Shown here: one piece after another, positions 57,331-64,000 of the stretch
Layout of the letters: the number at the start of each line of letters is the position of its first letter
Position numbering within the stretch: the first letter of the stretch is position 1
Assembly (NCBI GenBank): GCA_964420035.1
Contig: CAYQQR010000009.1
Span: 37,068-101,067, forward strand
Reading direction: 5' to 3'
DNA: 64,000 nucleotides
Origin: CAYQQR01 sp964420035
Lineage (GTDB): Bacteria; Bacteroidota; Bacteroidia; Bacteroidales; SM23-62
Position numbers and translations under genes: made by a program
Notes under the pieces: generated by a model
Seen by the model: only the letters and a program-made list of their open reading frames with translations
What the model was told of the DNA's origin: nothing
Database searches by the model: none

Positions 57331-57837
57331 ATGATTCGGTGCGCAACATTTCTATTCATCGCTCGTGTTTTACTTCTCGCTAAACCAGCAATGGCGGATG
57401 TCTTTCCCGTTTCCTCAAAAACCCTCGGGGGAATTTCTTTTTCCATTGAGCTCCTGGGCTCTTATGAGATCGGGTTGGGATCGGATTTTGCCTTGCTGGC
57501 CTGGGGTGGGGGAGCCACGGTGTTCTCGCCTTACGGTGCGGAATTTTTTGCCGGGCCGGAAGCGGCATTGGAAGTAAGAAAATACTTCGCGAGAAAGGAT
57601 AACATGGCCTGGGCATTCAGCTTTTATTCCGGGGTAGCCTACAATTACCTGGATGAACCCTACGGGGCATTTACACCAGGAATAAAACTGACCCGGAAAA
57701 TCTCCCACAACCGGCTGATGCAGTCGGAACCCTATATCAGTCTGTCCTATCCCTTCTACTCAGACGGGGAACGACCCTACCTGCCGGTCCTGACCTTCGG
57801 GTATCGCTTTGTTCTGGAATGGGGCCCCAAGGTATAA
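57331..57837 (+). CDS. Hypothetical small outer-membrane beta-barrel protein
   Basis: A 168-residue protein with a signal peptide (1-22, ending AMA) and then alternating-hydrophobicity strands separated by short turns (ISFSIELLGSYEIGLG, FALLAWGGGATVFSP, WAFSFYSGVAYNYLDEP, SEPYISLSYPFYSDG, LPVLTFGYRFVLEWG). This resembles a short outer-membrane barrel, but no family is identified. A TAACTTTC box ends nearly at the ATG. An 11-bp repeat array follows 30 bases after its stop. Confidence 0.65.
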   Translation: MIRCATFLFIARVLLLAKPAMADVFPVSSKTLGGISFSIELLGSYEIGLGSDFALLAWGGGATVFSPYGAEFFAGPEAALEVRKYFARKDNMAWAFSFYSGVAYNYLDEPYGAFTPGIKLTRKISHNRLMQSEPYISLSYPFYSDGERPYLPVLTFGYRFVLEWGPKV

Positions 57838-57866
57838 ACGATTAAGAGCATTAGAGCTGAAGTGCT

Positions 57867-57910
57867 GTTATGCAATCCTCATGCAGTTGACATGCGATTG
57901 CCATACGATT
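57867..57910. repeat. 11-bp tandem array, four degenerate units
   Basis: Four consecutive 11-base units (GTTATGCAATC, CTCATGCAGTT, GACATGCGATT, GCCATACGATT) followed by GTTTCTGGCT. It shares unit length, core CATACG/CATGC and the right flank with the seven-unit array at 42619-42695. Confidence 0.75.
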
Positions 57911-58050
57911 GTTTCTGGCTATTAATAAAGATTACGGGAAACGTTAATAATACTACAGCCTGAAAGACTAGACCACTAGATCAGGGCAGAGACCATGCGG
58001 CAATCCCAGTACCGAATTCTCCTCCTCGCTGAGGACGGAACAATCTTAAA

Positions 58051-58068
58051 ACCTTAAATCCTTAAAAC
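58051..58068. repeat. Short repeat ACCTTAAATCCTTAAAAC, copy 2
   Basis: Identical to 48582-48599. It abuts the stop codon of the leftmost FISUMP gene, which ends at 58070 on the minus strand. Confidence 0.6.
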
Positions 58069-58069
58069 T

Positions 58070-59401
58070 TCAATCTTTTATACAACGTACCGACATGCCC
58101 CGGGCCTTGTTGGATTCATTATAGCCGTAAAGTGAAGCACTGGCGGAGCTGTAGTATAACTGGAAGGGGTATATGTTAGAATTCGGGGCTTCGGTGGAGG
58201 TCCAGAAATAGGCTGTTTCACGCAGGTGCCTGAAATTACCATCCGTAGTTCTTTCTCCTGCACCCCGTGCGCTGAAACGGCTTGTGTTCTTACCGATAAC
58301 GGGTGGGTCGGATGCGTAATTCTTCCAATAAGTGGTGCCAATTTCCTTTAGTTTGGTACCCACGCCCGGACCGCCCTGAAGGAAGTTTTGCAGTTCACTG
58401 TATTCGGTCTGAGAGGGCAGGTGCCACCCGGCCGGACAGACCTCCTGGGCAGTTTCCCGGTTGTATAACCTTCCATAATCTTCAGCATGGACCGTACTGT
58501 CATCATTATAGTACCAGGAACCTTCCGGGGTGCAGTAATTCAGGTTCTCAGCCATCCAGACCCGGTCGTTCAATTCGATGTACATATAACTTTGACCGTC
58601 CCGTTCGTCGATGAATTCTCCCGCGGTATAGTCGATTGTTTCGCACGGACCGATGGCGATCCAGTTAATGTAGGCTATACCGGAATAGCTTGAACTGTCC
58701 TTCCAGAAAACAGTAAAACGATCTTCATTTACCTGTGTGACCTGCTCTGAAGTAGATCTTAAACCGCTGCAATTCGGTGTTAAGATACATTCCAGGGAAA
58801 AGCTTACCATGGGAGGCCGGGAAAATTTTTTATTAAAATAAATGGTATACCGGTTGTCCAGGTCATCCGATAAATAAGTCTGACCATCCCCAAATTTACC
58901 CTGATCGATGCAATATCCGTTGAAGCGGATCTCCCCGTTTACATCCATGGCCGCCTTGGGATCATCCGTTCCTATACCCACACGACCTTCCTGGTTGTCT
59001 ACGCGATCGGCACTGCCCGCGTGCAGGGCATAGGGGACCGATACCAGTCGGATACTGTTCATCAGTTCATAACTTGTACCCCCTTTCGAATCCATATACA
59101 CATCCAGGAGGTATGGATCCGCATCCCAGTCCACATCGGCCAGGCTTCCGCTGGGATTGCCCCCTTCTCCAATGGCAAGGTTTATCAAGCCGGTGGGACC
59201 GGATTGAATGCTGTGTTCCTCGGAATATACCTCTGTTCCACCTTCCGGAACAATGATGAATTTCAGGCTCACGAGCTGGTCGGTAACCGGATTACCCCGG
59301 TTATCCCGTAACAAGGTCTGGTACCTGAAGGCATTGGGGGTCTGCGCGTATAACACGAAGCTTGTTGAGAGAATAAAAAATATGAATTGGATGCGTTTCA
59401 T
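58070..59401 (-). CDS. FISUMP-domain exported protein, paralogue 1
   Basis: A 443-residue surface or exported protein. After a signal peptide (ending LYAQ, residue 20) comes an N-terminal fibre-like region (FRYQTLLRDNRGNPVTDQLVSLKF, GLINLAIGEG, RLVSVPYALHAGSADRV, GRVGIGTDDPKAAMDVNGEI), then a central beta domain, and a C-terminal Fibrobacter-succinogenes-major-paralogous domain (about 265-443): DGQSYMYIELNDRVWMAENLNY, EVCPAGWHLPSQTEYSELQNFL, YFWTSTEA, SVRCIKD. FISUMP domains have a C-type-lectin-like fold and probably bind ligands. It is the last gene of a three-gene unit and a tandem paralogue of the next gene. Confidence 0.85.
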   Translation of the reverse strand: MKRIQFIFFILSTSFVLYAQTPNAFRYQTLLRDNRGNPVTDQLVSLKFIIVPEGGTEVYSEEHSIQSGPTGLINLAIGEGGNPSGSLADVDWDADPYLLDVYMDSKGGTSYELMNSIRLVSVPYALHAGSADRVDNQEGRVGIGTDDPKAAMDVNGEIRFNGYCIDQGKFGDGQTYLSDDLDNRYTIYFNKKFSRPPMVSFSLECILTPNCSGLRSTSEQVTQVNEDRFTVFWKDSSSYSGIAYINWIAIGPCETIDYTAGEFIDERDGQSYMYIELNDRVWMAENLNYCTPEGSWYYNDDSTVHAEDYGRLYNRETAQEVCPAGWHLPSQTEYSELQNFLQGGPGVGTKLKEIGTTYWKNYASDPPVIGKNTSRFSARGAGERTTDGNFRHLRETAYFWTSTEAPNSNIYPFQLYYSSASASLYGYNESNKARGMSVRCIKD

Positions 59402-59437
59402 TTTTGTTGCGGATTTTCGGATTTCGAATTTCCAATA

Positions 59438-60760
59438 TCAGTCTTTGATGCAACGTACCGATTTTGCTCTGGCCTTATAGGTTTCAGAAATTTGATACTG
59501 ATACACTTGGGTGTTATTATAGTTTAACCTTATAAAAGCTACCTGTGAAGACTGTGTTTCTGTAGAGGTCCAGAAAAAAGCAAATGAACCCCGGGAGTTA
59601 TAGTTACCGTTTGTCTCTCTTACACCACCTCCTCTCGCATTAAAGCGGCTTGTATTATCCCCTTCAACGGCTTCATCATACTGTTGCCAGTAATTATTCC
59701 CTATTGCTTTCATTGCTTTTCCTGCCGTATTATCTCCTCCCAGATAAGTGATAAGCTCCCCGTATTCAGTCTGGCTGGGCAGGTGCCATCCGGTTGGACA
59801 GACTTCCTGGGCGGTATTCCAATTATAGAGTCTTCCATACGCGTTTGACCAGGTTGCACTGTCGTCATCATAATACCAGGAACCTTCCGGGGTATAGCAG
59901 TTTAAATTCTCGGCCATCCAGGTAGTATTGTTCAGTTCGATGTACTTATAGCTTTGTCCGTCGCGTTCGTCGGTAAATTCTCCGGCTGTATAGTGAATCG
60001 TGTCACAGGGACCGATGGCCATCCAGTGGATTTTATAAATGCCGGAACTGCCGGAATTGTCGATCCAGAATACCGTGAAGCGATCCTCTTTCACCCGGGA
60101 CACCTGTTCCCCTTCGGAAAGGAAGCCCCCGCACGGACCGTTCGGACATTCAAGGCTAAAGGTAACCACCGGCGGTTCGGCGAATCTTTTATTGAAATAG
60201 ATTGTATAACTGTTCCGTTCTGCATCGGAAATATTTTTTGAGCCATCACCGTAGGTGCCGAAATCAATACAGTTACCGTTGAAGCGAAGCTCCCCGTTCA
60301 CATCCAGGGGAGCCCTGGGGTTGTCGGTGCCGATGCCCAGATGGCCCTCCTCATTGCCTATCCTGTCCACACTGCCGGCATGCAGGGCGTAAGGGACCGA
60401 GACCAGCCGCGACTGGCCCATATGATGGTAATCTGTTCCTCCATCCGGGTCCAGGGAAATATTCAGGCGGTAACTGTCGGCGCCCCAGTCGATATCGCTG
60501 AAGCTGCCCTCGACATTATTCCCTTCCCCGATCATCAGGCCGACCAGTCCGGTGGGACCGGTTTGTACACTGTGTTCCTCGGTGTAAACTTCGACTCCGC
60601 CTTCGGAAACGATGCTGAATTTCAGGCTGACATCCTGATCCGGCAGGACCTGGCCCTGGTCGTCCCGAAACACCGCCTGGTAGTTGAATGCGGCCGGTGC
60701 CTGGGCGAGAAGAAATAAACTAAAGGAAAAAAGAATGGAAAAAATAAAGGTGCGTTTCAT
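59438..60760 (-). CDS. FISUMP-domain exported protein, paralogue 2
   Basis: A 440-residue protein with the same design as the neighbouring paralogue: signal peptide (ending LLAQ), fibre-like N-terminus (FNYQAVFRDDQGQVLPDQDVSLKFSIVSEGG, GLVGLMIGEG, GHLGIGTDNPRAPLDVNGEL), central domain with KRFAEPPVVTFSLECP, and C-terminal FISUMP domain (DGQSYKYIELNNTTWMAENLNCYTPEGSWYYDDD, EVCPTGWHLPSQTEYGEL, FFWTSTET, SVRCIKD). Cysteine positions are largely kept between the two, while the stretch before the last strand differs strongly. It starts two bases after the stop of the T9SS-type protein, so it is in the same operon. Confidence 0.85.
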   Translation of the reverse strand: MKRTFIFSILFSFSLFLLAQAPAAFNYQAVFRDDQGQVLPDQDVSLKFSIVSEGGVEVYTEEHSVQTGPTGLVGLMIGEGNNVEGSFSDIDWGADSYRLNISLDPDGGTDYHHMGQSRLVSVPYALHAGSVDRIGNEEGHLGIGTDNPRAPLDVNGELRFNGNCIDFGTYGDGSKNISDAERNSYTIYFNKRFAEPPVVTFSLECPNGPCGGFLSEGEQVSRVKEDRFTVFWIDNSGSSGIYKIHWMAIGPCDTIHYTAGEFTDERDGQSYKYIELNNTTWMAENLNCYTPEGSWYYDDDSATWSNAYGRLYNWNTAQEVCPTGWHLPSQTEYGELITYLGGDNTAGKAMKAIGNNYWQQYDEAVEGDNTSRFNARGGGVRETNGNYNSRGSFAFFWTSTETQSSQVAFIRLNYNNTQVYQYQISETYKARAKSVRCIKD

Positions 60761-60762
60761 AA

Positions 60763-61266
60763 TTATTTGGAAATTTTAACAATCTGATGGGTTTTGATAT
60801 AGGGTTTGTCTTTTTGCTTGAATCGCAGGAAGTAGATCCCCTGGGCCAAACCCGAGAGATCGGTTTCACAGAGCCGTGTTCCCGCCTGGATCTCTTTTTG
60901 AAGGAAAAGACTTCCATTCAGGGATATAATCTCCAGGTACATAAGATTTTCCAATTCCCCTCCAAAATTGATGTTGATGAAATGTTCTGCTGGATTGGGA
61001 TAGACCGATAAGCCAGGCAGTAGTTTCTGCTCAGGCTCGAGACCGGTAATCAGCAGATCACCGTGATGAAATCCCTGTTCCAGGATCATACCGGATGTGG
61101 TATAGCTGTCGGTAACAATCTCCCCCAGGGTCCAGGAAAGGGAAAGCATGATTTCATTATCAAAATAACAGGAACCGTCGGATGCAATAACTTGGGGATT
61201 CAATTGCTGTGCATGAAGTGTTGCTGCGAGAAAGAATGCACAGCTCAAAAAAAGTAATTTTTTCAT
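60763..61266 (-). CDS. Small T9SS type A sorting-domain protein
   Basis: A 167-residue secreted protein: signal peptide (MKKLLFLSCAFFLAATLHAQ), a short N-terminal segment (LNPQVIASDGSCYFDNEIMLSLSWTLGEIVTDSYTTSGMILEQGFHHG), and a complete type A sorting domain (about 85-167; LPGLSVYPNPAEHFININFGG, LEIISLNGSLFLQKEI, DLSGLAQGIYFLRFKQ, HQIVKISK) that sends it through the type IX system to the surface. The SLSWTLGEIVTDSY segment is commonly found ahead of such domains. The frame extends to 61311, but a consensus promoter at 61288-61319 shows that 61266 is the start. First gene of the FISUMP operon. Confidence 0.9.
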   Translation of the reverse strand: MKKLLFLSCAFFLAATLHAQQLNPQVIASDGSCYFDNEIMLSLSWTLGEIVTDSYTTSGMILEQGFHHGDLLITGLEPEQKLLPGLSVYPNPAEHFININFGGELENLMYLEIISLNGSLFLQKEIQAGTRLCETDLSGLAQGIYFLRFKQKDKPYIKTHQIVKISK

Positions 61267-61287
61267 ATTGATACTATGTAATTTACT

Positions 61288-61319
61288 CAAAAATAAGCAG
61301 AAACAAGGCACGGGTCAAA
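61288..61319 (-). promoter_or_regulatory. Consensus promoter of the T9SS/FISUMP operon
   Basis: On the minus strand: TTTG (61319-61316), exactly 20 bases, TATTTTTG (61295-61288). This is a full match to the Bacteroidota consensus. It gives a leader of about 15 bases to the ATG at 61266. Confidence 0.75.
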
Positions 61320-61470
61320 TGCCGGACAGGAGAATGGACTTAATTCTAAGCAACAAAAAGAATAACAGATGACATTATCCCTTTTATAGCTTAATTACAG
61401 GCAGTGTTTATAAATATTTTACAAATAAAGGAGGCAGGGCCTAAGAGCTGAAGAGAATTCAGTCTGCCTT

Positions 61471-61507
61471 CGAAAATCAAAAGCAGCAAAGCTGGCTAAG
61501 ATTTTCG
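61471..61507. repeat. Inverted repeat CGAAAATC/GATTTTCG
   Basis: Perfect 8-base arms at 61471-61478 and 61500-61507 with a 21-base loop, flanked by TCAGTCTGCCTT and GGAAGGAAC. The left flank resembles the direct repeat after nagB (TTCAGCCTGCCTG). Confidence 0.5.
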
Positions 61508-61634
61508 GGAAGGAACAACAGCGAAGCGGAACAAGGTGATGATTTACCCTGTAGATTTGAATAAACCAAATAATTCACTAACATAGTTCCATATTTTGTA
61601 ACTATATTAAGTTAATTTATTATCGCATCTTCTC

Positions 61635-63950
61635 ATGGCATATACAGGATTCACTAAAGTTGAAAAGGCTTTCAAAAGCAGAACCTGTAATACCCGTGTT
61701 CCGACTCTTGTGGTTGATAATATTCCCAAGCTGGGCTTGCTGACTGCCCTCCGGTTCCTCGAGTGGGTGGATCGGAATCCGGCAGGGGTGATTTCTTTGC
61801 CGACAGGCAAAACCCCCGAGTATTTCCTGAAGTGGACCGAACACCTGCTGGAGAACTGGGATCAGGGAACGGTCCGGCAGATACTCGAACAATATGCCCC
61901 GGAATTAAAAAGGAAACCCGAGCTTAGCGGTCTGAGCTTCGTTCAGATCGACGAATTCTATCCCATTCCCTCGGATCAGCATAACTCCTTCAATTATTTC
62001 GTCAGGGAATTCTATATCAAGGGTTTTGGCCTGGATCCCGGGAATGCCCTGCTGATCAATTCCGATGAGATCCCGTTGCCTGAAGGCAAAAACTATGCAG
62101 AAGTTTTTCCCGATCTGGACCTTGATCTGACCCTGCGTCACCGGGAAGCCAAATCGCCACGGGAAGAACTGCAGCAGAGGTCCATATTGGCCATCGATCG
62201 CTGGTGTTCCCAATATGAAAGCAGGATAAGGGAACTGGGAGGGATCGGTTTTTTCCTGGGAGGGATCGGTCCGGACGGACATATAGCCTTCAACACCCGG
62301 GGTTCGGATCATTATTCCACTACGCGGCTGACCGCTACCAACTTTGAAACCCAGGCCGTCGCGGCATCCGACCTGGGGGGTATAGAAGTTTCCAGGAAAC
62401 GCCTGGTCATTACCATCGGCCTGGAAACCATTGCTTATAATCCCGACGTGTCGGCCATCATATTTGCAGCGGGTGATGCCAAAGCCCCCATGGTACGGGA
62501 TGCCCTCGAAAATGAACCATCAAACCTCTACCCCGCCAGCAGTCTGCAAAAACTCAGAAATGCCCGTTTTTATCTTACCCGGGGAGCCGCATCCTTATTA
62601 AAAGACAGCATCCGCCAATATTACACGGAAGGGGAGTGGAGCCATGAAAAAACGGAAAGGGCGGTCATCGACCTTTGCATCAGGCTGGATAAATACGGGC
62701 ACCATTTGAATCCGGACGATATGAAGAAGGATGAATTCTGCCGCCTGATCCCCGGCCTGGATGAACATACCGTGCAATCGGTGATCGATTCGGTTCTTTT
62801 CAAACTGGAAAAAGGCATGAAAAAAGAAGAGAACCAGGTATACTATCATACCGGTCCTCATCACGATGACATCATGCTCGGTTTTTTACCCCACATTCAC
62901 CGCCTGCTCCGGTATGAATCGAACCGGGCCTTTTTCTCCGTTTTCACCTCGGGCTTTACCGCGGTAACCAATCAGTTTGTCATGGATATCCTGGAAGACA
63001 CCCGGGATTTTCTCGACAGGGGAGAGATACAGATGATCCGGTATCCCGACTTTTTCAAATCAGGCTATAAGTTCAAGTGGGACAAGGATGTATATCATTT
63101 TCTGAACAAGGTGGCTTCCGGGGACAGGCAGCAGAGGAGGCGCGGACTAGCCCACCGGGTGGTGCGTTCCATAGTCGACATCTGGGAGGTTAAAAACGCG
63201 GAACAGTTAAGGGACAGGATCAATGATGTATTATCCGTTCTCAGGAACAGCTATGACGGGGAAAAGAATCCGCCCCGGATCCAGAAGCTCAAAGGCATGA
63301 TCCGGGAATTCGAGGAGGAGCTTGTTTGGGCACACTTCGGCATACCCGTCCGGCAGATCCATCACCTGAGGCTGGGTTTCTACACGGGGGATATTTTCAC
63401 ACCCACACCCGACCGGGAGCGGGATGTAAAACCCATCCTGGAAGAATTGAAAAAAATAGATCCCACCGTGATCAGCCTGGTACTGGATCCCGAAGGCAGC
63501 GGTCCGGATACCCATTATAAGGTATTGCAAACACTCGCCGAGGCCGTAAAGCTTTATAGCAAGGAAAGGGATACCTCCGATCTGAGAATATGGGGATACC
63601 GCAATGTCTGGCACCGTTTTCATCCTTCGGAGGCCAATGTGATCGTACCCGTTTCCCTGAATGCCATGGCCACCTTGAAGGAAGCCTTTGAAAGCTGTTA
63701 CATGAGCCAGGTGGATGCTTCCTTTCCAAGCTATATGCATGATGGGAAGTTCAGTGAACTGACCACCCGCTTTTGGGTGGATCAACTTAAAACCATACAG
63801 CTTTTGTTGGGTAAAAATTTCTTCTATCAGCATGAGGGTCCGCGCATCCGGGCCTGCCACGGGTTGTTGTTCTTTAAAGAAATGAAAGTCGAAGAATTCC
63901 TGGCCAGCGCAAGGGAACTGGAGAAGTTTATTGAAGGGACTGTCGTATGA
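61635..63950 (+). CDS. nagB: Glucosamine-6-phosphate deaminase fused to PIG-L/LmbE domain
   Basis: A 771-residue cytoplasmic fusion. The N-terminal half (about 20-335) is a NagB-like deaminase/isomerase that converts glucosamine 6-phosphate to fructose 6-phosphate and ammonia: VISLPTGKTPEYFLKW, FVQIDEFYPIPSDQHNSFNYF, GGIGFFLGGIGPDGHIAFNTRGSDHYSTTRL. The C-terminal half (about 405-771) has the PIG-L/LmbE zinc-deacetylase motif in YHTGPHHDDIMLGFLPHIHRL; the partner His motif is in PVRQIHHLRLGFY. The fusion is typical of Bacteroidota and could couple N-deacetylation of an amino sugar to deamination, though the substrate of the second half is not established. Confidence 0.9.
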   Translation: MAYTGFTKVEKAFKSRTCNTRVPTLVVDNIPKLGLLTALRFLEWVDRNPAGVISLPTGKTPEYFLKWTEHLLENWDQGTVRQILEQYAPELKRKPELSGLSFVQIDEFYPIPSDQHNSFNYFVREFYIKGFGLDPGNALLINSDEIPLPEGKNYAEVFPDLDLDLTLRHREAKSPREELQQRSILAIDRWCSQYESRIRELGGIGFFLGGIGPDGHIAFNTRGSDHYSTTRLTATNFETQAVAASDLGGIEVSRKRLVITIGLETIAYNPDVSAIIFAAGDAKAPMVRDALENEPSNLYPASSLQKLRNARFYLTRGAASLLKDSIRQYYTEGEWSHEKTERAVIDLCIRLDKYGHHLNPDDMKKDEFCRLIPGLDEHTVQSVIDSVLFKLEKGMKKEENQVYYHTGPHHDDIMLGFLPHIHRLLRYESNRAFFSVFTSGFTAVTNQFVMDILEDTRDFLDRGEIQMIRYPDFFKSGYKFKWDKDVYHFLNKVASGDRQQRRRGLAHRVVRSIVDIWEVKNAEQLRDRINDVLSVLRNSYDGEKNPPRIQKLKGMIREFEEELVWAHFGIPVRQIHHLRLGFYTGDIFTPTPDRERDVKPILEELKKIDPTVISLVLDPEGSGPDTHYKVLQTLAEAVKLYSKERDTSDLRIWGYRNVWHRFHPSEANVIVPVSLNAMATLKEAFESCYMSQVDASFPSYMHDGKFSELTTRFWVDQLKTIQLLLGKNFFYQHEGPRIRACHGLLFFKEMKVEEFLASARELEKFIEGTVV

Positions 63951-64000
63951 ATTCAGCCTGCCTGACGGAAGTCCAAGGATTCAGCTTGCCTGACGGAAGT
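63951..64000. repeat. 22-bp direct repeat after nagB
   Basis: Copies at 63951-63972 and 63979-64000 differ by one base; the unit begins ATTCAGC and ends GCCTGACGGAAGT, with the spacer CCAAGG. The first copy begins immediately after the nagB stop and the second reaches the window edge, so the array may continue. Confidence 0.85.

Larger units (their letters stand above)
61267..61634. other. Gene-free divergent region ahead of nagB
   Basis: A 368-base gap between divergent genes. The left end holds the minus-strand promoter at 61288-61319. The centre carries an inverted repeat (61471-61507) in a tract with GAATTCAG and GGAACAA words. The right end is AT-rich; ATATTTTG about 40 bases before the nagB ATG is a near-match to a -7 box. 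No small gene or RNA is evident. Confidence 0.6.

Noticed and set aside
58070..60760. Diversity-generating retroelement acting on the FISUMP paralogues
   Set aside because: The variable region before the last strand would fit a DGR target, but there is no reverse transcriptase or template repeat in the window, and the nucleotide differences are not limited to adenines on the coding strand.
61267..61311. Upstream start of the T9SS-type protein at 61311
   Set aside because: The consensus promoter at 61288-61319 overlaps it, so the transcript begins downstream; the signal peptide starts at 61266.
1..64000. tRNA, rRNA or riboswitch genes
   Set aside because: I looked for cloverleaf-type ends and known riboswitch cores in the larger gaps and ahead of the purine, thiamine-related and CoA genes and saw none; a covariance search could still find a small RNA.

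Overview
The window is a chromosomal segment of a Bacteroidota bacterium, most likely Bacteroidales or Marinilabiliales. The evidence is a set of clade-typical genes: a long NusB, a DUF3276 PUR-alpha-like protein, a DUF5606 protein, PorP/SprF with a giant gliding-motility C-terminal-domain protein, type IX secretion sorting domains, NagB fused to a PIG-L domain, and many promoters of the TTTG-N19/20-TAnnTTTG type. No tRNA, rRNA, CRISPR array, prophage or insertion sequence was seen. The left edge cuts argF.

Layout. 1-12.7 kb is housekeeping: argF (partial), an RRM protein, DUF456, a metal-binding lipoprotein, a thiamine-binding-type protein, DUF3276, the nusB-DUF1573-yajC-YbbR-coaE-DnaJ/TerB-DUF5606 run, mazG with a SAM hydrolase, phoH and purC. 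12.7-25 kb holds a LysM/PBP1 protein, a class II photolyase with an SLC12-like transporter, a YitT protein, and PorP with a ~1,490-residue T9SS adhesin. 25.1-31.9 kb is a six-gene co-directional run: ankyrin/beta-barrel protein, lipoprotein, ECF sigma factor, membrane TPR anti-sigma candidate, C39 peptidase ABC exporter and HlyD adaptor. 32-36.3 kb carries xylBA and a sulfatase maturase, followed by an orphan hybrid-free PAS histidine kinase.

38-54 kb is carbohydrate catabolism without SusC/SusD: a TRAP uptake system with KDPG aldolase, KduI, a DUF4861 lipoprotein, GH3, a decayed GH30, a Cys-type sulfatase, cellobiose phosphorylase (GH94) and a CE15 glucuronoyl esterase. Together they suggest import and breakdown of uronic-acid- and xylan/cellulose-derived sugars, with xylAB handling xylose. 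An AT-rich, self-promoted DUF234 ATPase interrupts this block. 54-64 kb has a CPBP protease, a ThuA protein, small envelope proteins, a T9SS-type operon with two tandem FISUMP paralogues, and nagB-PIG-L.

The least ordinary signals are non-coding. A mosaic of short word-like repeats sits at or inside gene 3' ends and supplies the last codons and stops of at least three unrelated genes. One 48-nt module recurs at 47/48 identity in opposite orientation 13.5 kb apart, and an 11-bp tandem unit recurs at two loci. The DUF234 ATPase has a consensus promoter whose -7 box lies inside a perfect 9-bp-arm palindrome. The GH30 gene has lost its catalytic middle but keeps both ends.
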